Positions 53,620-63,870 of a DNA stretch of 64,000 nucleotides are shown piece after piece; within the stretch, counting starts at the first letter, position 1; each line of letters begins with the position of its first letter. The stretch is from Croceicoccus estronivorus (GTDB lineage Bacteria > Pseudomonadota > Alphaproteobacteria > Sphingomonadales > Sphingomonadaceae): NCBI RefSeq assembly GCF_001625325.1, contig NZ_JRQQ01000006.1:186001-250000 (forward strand), in the 5' to 3' direction. The notes beneath the pieces are model-generated. The model saw only the letters and a list, made by a program, of their open reading frames with translations. It was not told where the DNA came from and searched no databases. A program made the translations under genes and the position numbers.

Positions 53620-54891
53620 TCAGTCCGGTACCGGCGTCTCGATCGGAGGATCAGCGCGATGCGCCGCCGCATAGGCTTCCGCTGCTCGCATGACACGCAG
53701 GATATTGCGGCTGGCGATTTTCTCCAGGTCAGCTTGCGAATAGCCGCGCCGGGCCAGTTCCTCGAACAGTGCCGGATAGCCTGACACGTCCTCCATTCCG
53801 ACCGGCCCCGTGGCCATGCCGTCATAGTCGCCACCGATGCCGATGTGGTCGATCCCGGCCACCTGCCTCAGATGATCGATATGGTCGGCCATGTCGGACA
53901 CGGTCGTGGCCGGTTCAGGGTGCGCCTTGTCCCATGCCGCCAACCCGGCGATGACCTGATCCGGCTGTCCCTGCCAGAGCGACTGCAACCGGGCTTCCTC
54001 GCCCTTGCGGTCCGCCAGCCATTGCCGCGCGGCTTCGCTGACATATCCCGGCAAGGCCACTGCCATCACGATACCGCCGTTGTCCCGCACTTTCGCCAGG
54101 ACATTGTCCGGCACATTGCGGGCATGACCATTGACCGCACGTGCGCCCGAATGGCTGAAGATCACTGGCGCCCGCGCCACTTCCAGCGCATCGAGCATGG
54201 TTTCCTCACTGACATGGCTGAGATCGACCAGCATGCCCAGCCGGTTCATCTCGCGCACAACCTCCCGGCCAAAATCGGTCAGCCCGTCATGTTCAGGCAC
54301 ATCCGTCGCGCTGTCCGCCCATGGGGTGTTCTTCGAATGAGTAAGCGTCATGTACCGCACGCCCAGTGCGTACATCTGGCGCAACACGCCCAGGCTGGAA
54401 CCGATCGAATGCCCGCCTTCCATTCCGAGCAGGGACGCGACCCTGCCCCGCTTCATGTCCCGCTCGACATCAGCGGCGGTCAGGGCCAACTGCATTTCCG
54501 CAGGGTAGCGGGCAACCAGCCGCTTGGTCACGTCGATCTGTTCCAGAGTCGCCTGCACGGCTGCCGCTTCATCGAGTTCGGCCGATACGTAAACCGACCA
54601 GAATTGCGCCCCCACGTGTCCCTTGCGCAGACGCGCAAGGTCGGTGTGCATGGTCCGGCCTTTCCATGTGCCGACAGCATCGGGGCTTCCGGTGGTGGAC
54701 GTATCGGCAAAGTCGAAATCGCCGATCACGTCATGGTAACGGCCGCGCAACTGGATCGGGGTATCGTTGTGCCCATCGAACACCGGCGCGACGCGAAGCG
54801 CGGCTTCCGCCACCTGCTCGGGCGTTCGGGCAGACAAGGGCCCTGCCCCCAGCAGCAGTATCCCCCCGGCCACGGCCCCCATCCAACGCAT
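53620..54891 (-). CDS. membrane dipeptidase (M19 family)
   Basis: The ATG at 54891 ([17 protein letters not shown]) has GGAGGAG upstream, giving 423 residues with a signal peptide ending near SARTPEQ. The M19 TIM-barrel metal sites are present: DGHNDTP (about residue 40), the bridging Glu in GMEGGHSIG, His in VDLSHVSE and IFSHSGARA, and Asp in GIGGDYDG. It cleaves dipeptides, probably in the periplasm. The gene is divergent from the cupin gene at 54962 (70 bases). Confidence 0.92.
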   Translation of the reverse strand: MRWMGAVAGGILLLGAGPLSARTPEQVAEAALRVAPVFDGHNDTPIQLRGRYHDVIGDFDFADTSTTGSPDAVGTWKGRTMHTDLARLRKGHVGAQFWSVYVSAELDEAAAVQATLEQIDVTKRLVARYPAEMQLALTAADVERDMKRGRVASLLGMEGGHSIGSSLGVLRQMYALGVRYMTLTHSKNTPWADSATDVPEHDGLTDFGREVVREMNRLGMLVDLSHVSEETMLDALEVARAPVIFSHSGARAVNGHARNVPDNVLAKVRDNGGIVMAVALPGYVSEAARQWLADRKGEEARLQSLWQGQPDQVIAGLAAWDKAHPEPATTVSDMADHIDHLRQVAGIDHIGIGGDYDGMATGPVGMEDVSGYPALFEELARRGYSQADLEKIASRNILRVMRAAEAYAAAHRADPPIETPVPD

Positions 54892-54961
54892 CGCACATCT
54901 CCTCCGGCAAATATCCGCAAACCAGCTAGCCAGCCCCGGCGCATCAGGGCAAGCTGCAATC

Positions 54962-55420
54962 ATGGACGGCCTGAATGCAAGAGCGCTGATTGAGCGGCTG
55001 GAACTCGCGCCTCACCCCGAAGGGGGATGGTATCGGGAAACGTGGCGAGCGCCGTCTGTCGCGGGGGAACGGGTTGCCAGCACTGCCATCCTGTTCCTGC
55101 TCGAAGCGCACCAGCGGTCCCACTGGCACAGGGTCGACGCGGACGAGATCTGGTTATGGCATGCAGGCGATCCATTGCGCCTTGCCATCGCCCCGCATGA
55201 AACCGGCCCCATCGCTACCACGATCCTCGGCCCCGGCCTGCTGTCGGACCATCGGCTCCAGCAGGTCGTGCCTGCCGGCCATTGGCAGGCGGCGGACCCG
55301 GCCCCCGGCGGCGGGGCCGGCTATGTCCTCGTTTCCTGTGTGGTTGCGCCGGGTTTCGAATTTTCCGGCTTCACTCTGGCAGAACCCGGCTGGGTTCCGG
55401 GCAAGCAGGACGAGGCTTAA
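54962..55420 (+). CDS. DUF985 cupin-domain protein
   Basis: The ATG at 54962 ([15 protein letters not shown]) is used; the frame to 54767 lies inside the dipeptidase. The 152-residue single cupin has [33 protein letters not shown] and [15 protein letters not shown], typical of DUF985. The His/Glu set could hold a metal, but the function is unknown. Its end overlaps the convergent PEBP gene by 4 bases. Confidence 0.9.
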   Translation: MDGLNARALIERLELAPHPEGGWYRETWRAPSVAGERVASTAILFLLEAHQRSHWHRVDADEIWLWHAGDPLRLAIAPHETGPIATTILGPGLLSDHRLQQVVPAGHWQAADPAPGGGAGYVLVSCVVAPGFEFSGFTLAEPGWVPGKQDEA

Positions 55421-55980
55421 GCTTCGTCCTCGCCATCGTCCCAGCTTTCGTCATCCTCGTCCGTGCGGGCATACATCGCCGTCAGGATCGCTGCGCCGAC
55501 GACGTGCCCTTCCATCGCAGCGAACAGTTCGTCGCGCGACGCGCCGGGCATCAGTGTCAACGGCAGGTCGAGCGCGAACAGCTGAAAGACATAAGCATGC
55601 GCATCATCGTCATGCGGCGGTTCGGGCAGCAACCATTCGCTGTTGCGATGGGCATTCTTGCCTACGCGCGGCGGCACTTCGCCTTCGAGCAATTGCCCCT
55701 TCTGCCCGGCGAGACCCCAGACCAGCCAATGGCAGGCAGGTTCGTCACCCGGCGCATCGGGGTCTTCCACCACCAGCGCCAGTTCCATCGCGCCTGGAGG
55801 CGGAGCGGTCCATTCCAGGGGCGGTGCGACGGCATCCTCTTCGTCGGCAGTGAAGCACGGATCCAATTCCTCCCCATCCTCGAACGCTGCCGAACGCAGG
55901 GAAAAACCCGCCTTTCCCAGCAATTCCGGGCTGGCGAGCCGGGCCACGGCCAGCTTTGCATGTCCTGCGCCCTTGGTCAT
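55417..55980 (-). CDS. YbhB/YbcL-type Raf kinase inhibitor-like (PEBP) protein
   Basis: The ATG at 55980 (MTKGAGHAKLAVARL) has AAAGGA seven bases upstream; an ATG two codons earlier is too near. The 187-residue protein has the PEBP core APPLEWTAPPPGAMELALVVEDPDAP, then HWLVWGLAG and YVFQLFALD, with a ligand-binding pocket around DPDAP and HW. Bacterial members are cytoplasmic and of unknown role. A very acidic C-terminus ([15 protein letters not shown]) extends beyond the fold. Confidence 0.9.
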   Translation of the reverse strand: MTKGAGHAKLAVARLASPELLGKAGFSLRSAAFEDGEELDPCFTADEEDAVAPPLEWTAPPPGAMELALVVEDPDAPGDEPACHWLVWGLAGQKGQLLEGEVPPRVGKNAHRNSEWLLPEPPHDDDAHAYVFQLFALDLPLTLMPGASRDELFAAMEGHVVGAAILTAMYARTDEDDESWDDGEDEA

Positions 55981-56134
55981 CTGCATTCCTTTCAGATCTG
56001 GGAATTGGTTTGCGAGGGCCTCCTTAGGCGCGCCCTTACCGGCAGGACAAGGGGGGCATTCGCAAATTTGCCGTCGCCCCCATGCAATGTTCGATCCTGC
56101 CAGCCGCAACCCCGTGTTCGGGCGCCGGAACGCT

Positions 56135-56950
56135 TCAGGCGAACCGGTATCCAGACAAGGCACTGCCCAGCATGTTTTCGGAATAGTCCACTGTTCCCGG
56201 CGCGTCGGACGCACCGGCAGCCACCATCAACGGCAGCAGGTGTTCTTCCCGCGGATGGCTGTGGCGCGCATTGGGGGCCGCTGCCCATTGCGCCAGCAAG
56301 GCCCCGCGCTCGTCTGCGTCCATTTGCGCCGCATGGCCCAGCCAATGATCGAAATCGGTCGAATAGGCGGCCAGCCCCGGATTGCGCATCACCTGCATGT
56401 TGTGGAAGCTCATGCCCGATCCGATCACCAGCACGCCTTCATCCCGCAAGGGTGCCAGCGCCCGACCGGCGGCAAGGTGCAACGCGGGGTCAAGGCTCGC
56501 GTCGAGCGACATTTCCACCACCGGAATATCGGCATCGGGAAAGGCGACTTTCAACGGAATGAACATGCCGTGGTCGAAACCGTGATCCGGATCGACCGCA
56601 GCTTCCAGCCCGTTGCCGCGCAGCAGGCCCGCCGCCCGTTCCGCCAGCCACGGAGCGCCGGGCGCGGGATAGGTCAGTTCGTACGTGTGCGGCGGAAAAC
56701 CATAGTAATCGTAGATCAATCCCGGATGCTCCGCCCCGGTAAAGGCAAAGCCGCGCGTCTCCCAATGAGCGGACACCAGCAGGATGGCCCGCGGGCGTTC
56801 CGGCAGGCTGGCGGGAATGGAACGCAAATAGCCTTCCATCCTGCTCCACATCCCGGTGGGGTCGGGCATGAAGAAGCACGGCCCCCCGCCGTGGGGGATG
56901 AACAGGGCCGGCTGGCGGGCATGAGGCGTCGCTTGTGTCATGCCGTTCAT
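56135..56950 (-). CDS. class III extradiol dioxygenase-like protein (DODA type)
   Basis: The 271-residue protein resembles LigB/YgiD. It has FIPHGGGPCFF with a metal His (about residue 20), VSAHWETRG with the catalytic His (about 61), the DHGFDHGMFIPL pair, and HSHPREEHLLPLMVA near the end. It should open a catechol ring or a catechol-like compound with a metal (Zn/Fe) in the cytoplasm. It is 12 bases downstream of a lipoprotein gene. Natural substrate unknown; relatives act on L-DOPA in vitro. Confidence 0.88.
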   Translation of the reverse strand: MNGMTQATPHARQPALFIPHGGGPCFFMPDPTGMWSRMEGYLRSIPASLPERPRAILLVSAHWETRGFAFTGAEHPGLIYDYYGFPPHTYELTYPAPGAPWLAERAAGLLRGNGLEAAVDPDHGFDHGMFIPLKVAFPDADIPVVEMSLDASLDPALHLAAGRALAPLRDEGVLVIGSGMSFHNMQVMRNPGLAAYSTDFDHWLGHAAQMDADERGALLAQWAAAPNARHSHPREEHLLPLMVAAGASDAPGTVDYSENMLGSALSGYRFA

Positions 56951-56962
56951 ATGGGGATGCCC

Positions 56963-57418
56963 TCAGGGATTTTCAGGTCCCGTGAACGGCCGCGATGCCG
57001 TCCATGCGCAGCCGGTGCGCAATTCGCCCGTCCCCTGCGGACCGATCCGCAAAGTCACGGTGAACGGATAAGTCCGGTCGGACATGCCGTCGCTGCATTC
57101 TCCCGGTGTCACGGCCATGCCGAACGGCTTGTCGCCCAGCTTGCCGGTGAACGAGATGCCATTGCGCCCGGCGAAGCGCGCGATGCGGATAACCTCCCCA
57201 TCCGGGTTTTCAGGCGTAGTGTAGGTCAGCATACCCCCCTCGGCCTGGCCGCCCCAGAAGGGTTCCGTCCCGGTAAAGTGAACCGCCTCGCCCGGGGCGA
57301 TCCCTTCGTAGGGATGGCGGTCTTCGGGATCGCCGGGTGCATTGGTTTCGCCCGGACTGCTGGGATTGCAGGCGGCAAGGGCAGGAGCGATAAGGATGAG
57401 AGAAGCTGTGCGGTACAT
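56963..57418 (-). CDS. putative lipoprotein (COG3650-like)
   Basis: The ATG at 57418 gives MYRTASLILIAPALAACNPSS, a lipoprotein signal with lipobox LAAC (Cys about 17), and 151 residues in total. The mature part (HFTGTEPFWGGQAEGGMLTYTTPEN, then TGECSDGMSD-like PGECSDGMSDRTYPF) matches small heat-shock/HslJ-like or COG3650 envelope lipoproteins that end in YPFTVTL. It sits 12 bases before the DODA-like gene and is divergent from the PhnA-like gene. Function unknown. Confidence 0.8.
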   Translation of the reverse strand: MYRTASLILIAPALAACNPSSPGETNAPGDPEDRHPYEGIAPGEAVHFTGTEPFWGGQAEGGMLTYTTPENPDGEVIRIARFAGRNGISFTGKLGDKPFGMAVTPGECSDGMSDRTYPFTVTLRIGPQGTGELRTGCAWTASRPFTGPENP

Positions 57419-57542
57419 CGTGCCGCCGACATTGCAGCGGATCGGCGGCGCCCGCAAGATCCCCGTGCACCCTTGCGATGCGGCGCGCTTGTGGCAGGGC
57501 CTCCGGCCTGACATAGGGCCCCATCCACCAACAGGGACAACC

Positions 57543-57854
57543 ATGATGAGCGGCGACGACGAAGAGTACGTATACGACGAGGAAAGCGGCGAATGGATGC
57601 CTGCATCCGAATTGGCCGCCAAGCAGGCAGCCGCCGACACGGTGGAAGTCCGCGACGCGGTGGGCAACCTGCTGGCCGATGGCGACCAGGTCACACTGAT
57701 CAAGGATCTGGAAGTCAAGGGCGCGGGCCAGACGTTGAAGCAGGGCACGCTGATCAAGTCGATCCGGCTGACCGGCGACGCACAGGAAATCGACTGCAAG
57801 TATCCCGGCATCAAGGGCCTCGTCCTGCGGGCGGAGTTCGTGAAGAAGCGCTGA
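57543..57854 (+). CDS. PhnA/YjdM-domain protein lacking the zinc ribbon
   Basis: The 103-residue protein starts at the ATG at 57543 (an ATG follows at once). The C-terminal 70 residues (VRDAVGNLLADGDQVTLIKDLEVKGAG... GIKGLVLRAEFVKKR) form the PhnA SH3-like domain. The N-terminal zinc ribbon of E. coli YjdM/PhnA is replaced by an acidic, cysteine-free segment (DDEEYVYDEESGEW). Historical phosphonate-use annotation is probably misleading for this form. It is cytoplasmic, of unknown role. Confidence 0.85.
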   Translation: MMSGDDEEYVYDEESGEWMPASELAAKQAAADTVEVRDAVGNLLADGDQVTLIKDLEVKGAGQTLKQGTLIKSIRLTGDAQEIDCKYPGIKGLVLRAEFVKKR

Positions 57855-57927
57855 TCCGGATACCGGCCGGTGCGTGCGTGACACGAAACGCGCTGAATGT
57901 GCGCCCGGTCCAGCGGGCCAGCAGCGT

Positions 57928-58380
57928 TCATCCGTAGCGCCCCCGCAATGCCCGGTCATATGTGGAAAGCAGGCGCAAAAGCGCGGAATTGCTGGGTTTC
58001 CGCAAGGTTCCGGTAAACCGGCCGCGCCGCATTCGCACAGTGAACGGCCCCTCCAGTGCGCAGGCCCACAGTTCGCCGGGTGTGACCTTCCGCCGGGGCA
58101 CCCCGTTACCGGCACGCAGCGCCAGCACCGCGTCCCATGCCGCGACGAAACTTTCCGCGCCCGGCCTGCGCCGCAACCGATAGGCAGTCTCTCGCGAGCA
58201 TCCCACCCGCGCTGCCGCTTTGGAAACGGAACCGGTCTGCGCGAGCCAGCCGATGAACCGGGCCTGCCGCAAGGGCGTCCAGCCGTCGCGCCGGGCGCGC
58301 AGCGGCACGGGAACGAAGGGCGGGACCCGCCGGTATGCGGGCCATGATCGGGAAGGCTTGCGGGTGGAGCGTCGTGTCAT
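57928..58380 (-). CDS. conserved HTH-containing protein
   Basis: The 150-residue very basic protein has one HTH (about 32-70: WTPLRQARFIGWLAQTGSVSKAAARVGCSRETAYRLRRR), resembling the DNA-binding part of small regulators and terminase small subunits. The remainder (AWDAVLALRAGNG; LWACALEGPFTVRMRRG) has no known domain. Such proteins are frequent in sphingomonads. It lies 60 bases after the lipoprotein gene ending at 58441 on the same strand. A DNA-binding regulator is likely; targets unknown. Confidence 0.75.
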   Translation of the reverse strand: MTRRSTRKPSRSWPAYRRVPPFVPVPLRARRDGWTPLRQARFIGWLAQTGSVSKAAARVGCSRETAYRLRRRPGAESFVAAWDAVLALRAGNGVPRRKVTPGELWACALEGPFTVRMRRGRFTGTLRKPSNSALLRLLSTYDRALRGRYG

Positions 58381-58440
58381 CCCGCAGCATAAGGCAGGTT
58401 TCGCGCGTGTAGGAAAGGCCGCACGGCCACCCGCCCGCCA

Positions 58441-59064
58441 TCACAGCATCCGCAGCGAATCCAGCAAGGTTTCCAGATGCGCGCGGCCCAGCTTGCTCCA
58501 CACGTTGTACAGGCATTGCTGCCCGCCGATCCGCAGATAGGCGAGCGACTGGCTGCCCACGCCGTCAGGCGCATCGGCGGGATAGGCACGCGCACCCTCC
58601 AGCCCGTATCCGGCAAAGGCCGGTTGCGGCAGGTCAGGCAAGCGGCGGAAATGCGGCCACTGCGCCTTCAGCCGCCGCTCCTGCGCTGCCGGATCGTCAC
58701 GATCGTCAGGCAATAGCCCGGTGCCCGCGATGCCGAAGGCGCTGCGTGTTCCGGGCAAATCGAATGCAACCGCCCAGCCGCCGGAAAATTCCGCCCGCCG
58801 CGCATTGAACGCGATCCCGCCGGCATCCGTGAATGTCACCGGCGCACAGGCGGCGCGATTTTCCGCGTTGCTCCATTCCAGCCGGACCAGTTCCGCTGCC
58901 AGCGGATAGGCCTGCAACACGGGCTTGTCCGGGTCCGCATGGGGCGGCGGCACGGATGCATCCGGTTGCGGGGCGGAGTGTACGGGGCCATCGGGCTGGC
59001 ACGCGCTCAGCGCCAGCGCCCCGACCATAAGCGAGCCGAGAGCGAGCGGGGCGAAGCGGTTCAT
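58441..59064 (-). CDS. putative lipoprotein
   Basis: The 207-residue protein has a lipoprotein signal ending LSAC (Cys about 22), then a Pro/Asp linker (SAPQPDASVPPPHADPDK). The mature domain (AVAFDLPGTRSAFGIAGTGLL; SLAYLRIGGQQCLYNVWSKLGRAHLE) is not a recognised family. It overlaps the ABM-like gene by 4 bases (ATGA) and is probably coupled to it. It is predicted to be anchored in the envelope. Confidence 0.78.
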   Translation of the reverse strand: MNRFAPLALGSLMVGALALSACQPDGPVHSAPQPDASVPPPHADPDKPVLQAYPLAAELVRLEWSNAENRAACAPVTFTDAGGIAFNARRAEFSGGWAVAFDLPGTRSAFGIAGTGLLPDDRDDPAAQERRLKAQWPHFRRLPDLPQPAFAGYGLEGARAYPADAPDGVGSQSLAYLRIGGQQCLYNVWSKLGRAHLETLLDSLRML

Positions 59065-59402
59065 TCGGCCTCTCCATCGGCCCGATCCAGCAGATCGTCC
59101 GTCACTTCCATCAACAACAGCGGCTCGTCCGCAGTATCCGCAATCGCATCGGTAAACGCGCGGCGCGTGCCGGGATCGTCATAGACCATCTTCGCATCGA
59201 ATGCCGTCTGCCATGTCGCCCGGTCCGGCCATTCCGCCACCCCGACGAAGCGCCCGTCGCCCTGGCCCAGATCCTCGTAATGCAGACGCGAACCGAGCGA
59301 GCCGTATTTTTCCCGGATCAGCCGGGTTCCCCGCCGCCACGCGGCGCGAAACTGGTCTTCCTTGCCCGGATGCACTTTCCACCAATAGGCTGCGACGAAC
59401 AT
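59061..59402 (-). CDS. antibiotic-biosynthesis-monooxygenase-like (ABM) protein
   Basis: The 113-residue protein has the ferredoxin-like alpha+beta barrel of ABM/heme-degrading-type proteins: AAYWWKVHPGKEDQFRAAWRRGTRLI, then GVAEWPDRATWQTAF. It has no heme ligand or catalytic residue I can point to. It is cytoplasmic, possibly a small oxygenase or binding protein. It is the first gene of a two- or three-gene unit with the lipoprotein downstream. Confidence 0.75.
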   Translation of the reverse strand: MFVAAYWWKVHPGKEDQFRAAWRRGTRLIREKYGSLGSRLHYEDLGQGDGRFVGVAEWPDRATWQTAFDAKMVYDDPGTRRAFTDAIADTADEPLLLMEVTDDLLDRADGEAE

Positions 59403-59543
59403 GCACTGCTCCTTTCATCCGACCAACGCCGGAACACCGCGTTGGGTCCGGAATCCACGGCCGCACCGGTGCCGAATTACCGCGCCATGGCCCGAATAAG
59501 GGCGTAAGGCCATCCGGGGCATTCCGCCCCGATTGGAACCGGC

Positions 59544-59678
59544 ATGGCCAAAGGCCAGAAGAAATCGAACAGGGAAATCCGCAAACCCAAGGCGGAAAAA
59601 CCGAAGAAGCAGAATGCATCCAACCCCTCGCTCAAACCCGGCGCGATCCGAGGGCTGGAGAATATGAAGAACACATAA
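59544..59678 (+). CDS. short basic conserved protein (44 residues)
   Basis: The frame MAKGQKKSNREIRKPKAEKPKK ends GLENMKNT with a TAA. It is lysine-rich with a C-terminal Asn/Leu part, about 44 residues. The MAKGQKKSNREIRKPK opening is a familiar short conserved protein in proteobacteria, of unknown role, perhaps RNA-binding. No strong ribosome site precedes the ATG at 59544 (GATTGGAACCGGC). Confidence 0.65.
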   Translation: MAKGQKKSNREIRKPKAEKPKKQNASNPSLKPGAIRGLENMKNT

Positions 59679-59793
59679 TCCGGAACGGCGCGGCAGGCTG
59701 GCATGGGGCGGCCCATTGCCTCTCACGGCCGACCTGTCCGCGCGTGCCTGCCCTCTCAGCGAGAGGGCGCACGGGGGTGACGCAAAGGGGCGA

Positions 59794-59949
59794 TCAGGCC
59801 CCCTTCTTCGCCTTGTGCGCAGCGATCAGCTCGTCCAGTTCGGCAATACGCCTGCGTTCGGTCGTGTCCCTCGGCAGCCCTTTCAGGCGGCAGGTGGCCC
59901 ATAGGGCTTTGCGCTCCGATTCCAGCGCCTTGAGATAAAGATCGGCCAT
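59794..59949 (-). CDS. short hypothetical protein (51 residues)
   Basis: From an ATG at 59949 with AGGAG seven bases upstream the frame reads MADLYLKALESERKALWATC, then RRRIAELDELIAAHKAKKGA. It is a short helical, charged protein with no membrane part. The ribosome site and clean amphipathic helix pattern support it; the family is unknown. It lies between the 44-residue gene and aqpZ, on the aqpZ strand. Confidence 0.6.
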   Translation of the reverse strand: MADLYLKALESERKALWATCRLKGLPRDTTERRRIAELDELIAAHKAKKGA

Positions 59950-60042
59950 TGGGGGCTCCTGTAAGTGAGCCGGGCCTATAGGGGCGGATGGCGCGGGAAG
60001 ACAGCAAATTGCCGTATCCCCGCGCCGCTCTTCATTCCGGGA

Positions 60043-60768
60043 TCAGTCAGGCGCGCCTTCGCCGCCGATACCTTCCGGTGCCTCACCGGGGGTCAGCAGC
60101 ACTTTCCAGATCAGCCCGCCGATCACCGCGCCAACCAGCGGAGCGAGCCAGAACAGCCAGAGCTGATCCAGCGCATGGGTTTCCGCGAACAGCGCCACGC
60201 CCGTGGAACGGGCCGGATTGACCGACGTGTTCGTGACCGGGATCGAGATCAGGTGGATCAACGTCAACGCCAGACCGATCGCCAGCGGCGCAAAGCCCGA
60301 AGGTGCGGCTTTCGAAGTGGAGCCGAGAATGACGATCAGGAAGCCGGCCGTCAGGATGATCTCGATCATCAGCGCGGCCTGCATCGAATAGCCGCCGGGC
60401 GACAGATCGCCATATCCGTTGGACGCAAACCCGCCCGGTGCGAAACCGGCCTTGCCCGATGCGATGGCATAAAGCGCCGCCGCGGCAACGATCGCCCCCA
60501 GGATCTGCGCAATCCAGTACGGCACCAGTTCCTTCCAGGAAAAGCGGTTGGCCACGGCGAGGCCCAGCGATACCGCAGGGTTGAAATGCCCGCCGGAAAT
60601 CCCGCCCACGGCGTAGGCCATCGTGACCACGGTCAGGCCGAACGCCAGCGCGACACCGGCGAAACCGATCCCCAGTTCGGGAAAGGCCGCGGCGAGCACT
60701 GCCGACCCGCAACCGCCGAACACCAGCCAGAACGTACCGAAAAACTCCGCCATCAAATGCCGTATCAT
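60043..60768 (-). CDS. aqpZ: aquaporin Z-type water channel
   Basis: The 241-residue MIP-family protein has six helices and both pore motifs: [13 protein letters not shown] (about 60-72) and [11 protein letters not shown] (about 180-190). The aromatic/arginine filter Arg follows the second NPA. The first helix ([19 protein letters not shown]) is AqpZ-like rather than GlpF-like, so water is the likely substrate. It sits in the inner membrane. The C-terminal tail is acidic. No operon partner is evident. Confidence 0.95.
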   Translation of the reverse strand: MIRHLMAEFFGTFWLVFGGCGSAVLAAAFPELGIGFAGVALAFGLTVVTMAYAVGGISGGHFNPAVSLGLAVANRFSWKELVPYWIAQILGAIVAAAALYAIASGKAGFAPGGFASNGYGDLSPGGYSMQAALMIEIILTAGFLIVILGSTSKAAPSGFAPLAIGLALTLIHLISIPVTNTSVNPARSTGVALFAETHALDQLWLFWLAPLVGAVIGGLIWKVLLTPGEAPEGIGGEGAPD

Positions 60769-60902
60769 CTGTCCCTCCTCTCCGAATGGCTCGGAACGGC
60801 GGACGATACGCCAATCGCACCCCCCGGCAATGTAAAAGCTTGTAACCTGCCGCCGCCTCCCGAACCTTGCCCTGAGCCCCCGATCCGCTAGGCCTGCGCG
60901 GT

Positions 60903-61361
60903 ATGACCAGCCCGCACATCATGATCGACGCCGATGCCTGCCCGGTGAAAGAGGAAATCTACAAGGTGGCCCTGCGCCACCGGGTGCCGGTCAGCGTGGT
61001 CAGCAACGCGATCTTCCGTATTCCGGACAGCGCATTGGTCAGCCGCGTGGTGGTGGACGACGGCTTCGATGCGGCGGATGACTGGATCGCCGAACGGGCG
61101 ACGCCCGCCAGCGTGGTGATTACCGGCGATATCCTGCTGGCCGACCGCTGCCTGAAAGCCGGGGCGACCGTGCTGGCGCACAATGGCAAGCCGTTCACCA
61201 CCAGCTCCATCGGCTCGGCCATCGCCACGCGCGCGATCATGGCCGACCTGCGCGCCGGGGCCGACGGTATAACCGGCGGCCCGCCCCCGTTCAGCAAGGC
61301 GGACCGCTCACGCTTTCTGCAAGCACTGGATCAGGTGCTGGTGAAACTGGCGCGGGGCTAG
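60903..61361 (+). CDS. YaiI/YqxD-family (DUF188) protein
   Basis: The 152-residue protein has the DUF188 pattern [61 protein letters not shown] and [14 protein letters not shown]. This is a PIN-like fold with conserved acidic residues (Asp9, Asp11) that could form a nuclease site. Activity is unproven. It is divergent from aqpZ (134 bases) and convergent with thiC (22 bases). Confidence 0.92.
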   Translation: MTSPHIMIDADACPVKEEIYKVALRHRVPVSVVSNAIFRIPDSALVSRVVVDDGFDAADDWIAERATPASVVITGDILLADRCLKAGATVLAHNGKPFTTSSIGSAIATRAIMADLRAGADGITGGPPPFSKADRSRFLQALDQVLVKLARG

Positions 61362-61383
61362 AGAGAGGCGGGCAAGCCCGCCC

Positions 61384-63285
<1,902 letters not shown>

Positions 63286-63687
63286 TCAGGTGAAGCGGAA
63301 CAGCCCGGCCACGGTCAGGCCGAATCCGCACAGGAACGTCACGATTGCCCAGCCGCGATGCATGAAGCTGAGATTGCGGAGCCAGAACTGGAAATAGATG
63401 TCGGAAAAGCCGAGCACAGCCAGCGCTTCCAGCATCATCAGCCCTGCCAGCGCCTTCATCACGCAGGCCAGCAGATCAGAAGGCACCCACGGATTGGCGA
63501 GATAGATCACCGCGCCGACCAGCATTTCCAGCCCGCCGCTGATCAGTTGCAGGGCCGGCGATTTCTCGATCTCGTCGACCAGCGTCTGCCATATGCCGGG
63601 CTTGCGCAAGGCGCCGACCGCCGCGAACAGCGTAAACAGACCGAGCAATGTGGCCGACCATGTGGTCGGGTCGAACGTCTCGTGCAT
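63286..63687 (-). CDS. four-helix membrane protein in the thiC transcript
   Basis: The start is the ATG at 63687 (MHETFDPTTWSATLL), with GGAGGAGGA upstream; the frame to 63819 is not used because it enters the riboswitch. The 133-residue protein has about four membrane helices (LLGLFTLFAAVGAL; ALQLISGGLEMLVGAVIYLA; LLACVMKALAGLMMLEALAVLGF; GWAIVTFLCGFGLTVAGLF). No family recognised. It lies between a TPP riboswitch and thiC, so a thiamine-related membrane role, such as uptake or salvage, is suggested by context only. Confidence 0.8.
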   Translation of the reverse strand: MHETFDPTTWSATLLGLFTLFAAVGALRKPGIWQTLVDEIEKSPALQLISGGLEMLVGAVIYLANPWVPSDLLACVMKALAGLMMLEALAVLGFSDIYFQFWLRNLSFMHRGWAIVTFLCGFGLTVAGLFRFT

Positions 63688-63761
63688 TGAACATCCTCCT
63701 CCGTCGTATTGGTTGGAAAGAGGATGGCGCAGCAAACGGATTTGTCCAGTCTGCAAATACC

Positions 63762-63870
63762 CTCCCTCCGCCCGTGCTAACGGGTTCAGGTTCGACGGGT
63801 CGTGGGACGCGACTCCCACCTCTCAGCCACAGACCTTCGGCAGAAGGGCTTCGCATGGCTCCCCGGGGAA
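63762..63870 (-). promoter_or_regulatory. TPP (THI-box) riboswitch
   Basis: On the minus strand the conserved elements appear in order: GGGGAGCC, GGCTGAGAGG (P3/J2-4 core), GACCCGTCGAACCTGAAC and CCGTTAGCACGGGCGG. These are the hallmark parts of the thiamine-pyrophosphate aptamer. It lies about 75 bases before the membrane-protein gene whose ribosome site it could control, with thiC next. Rising TPP should turn the transcript off. Confidence 0.95.
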
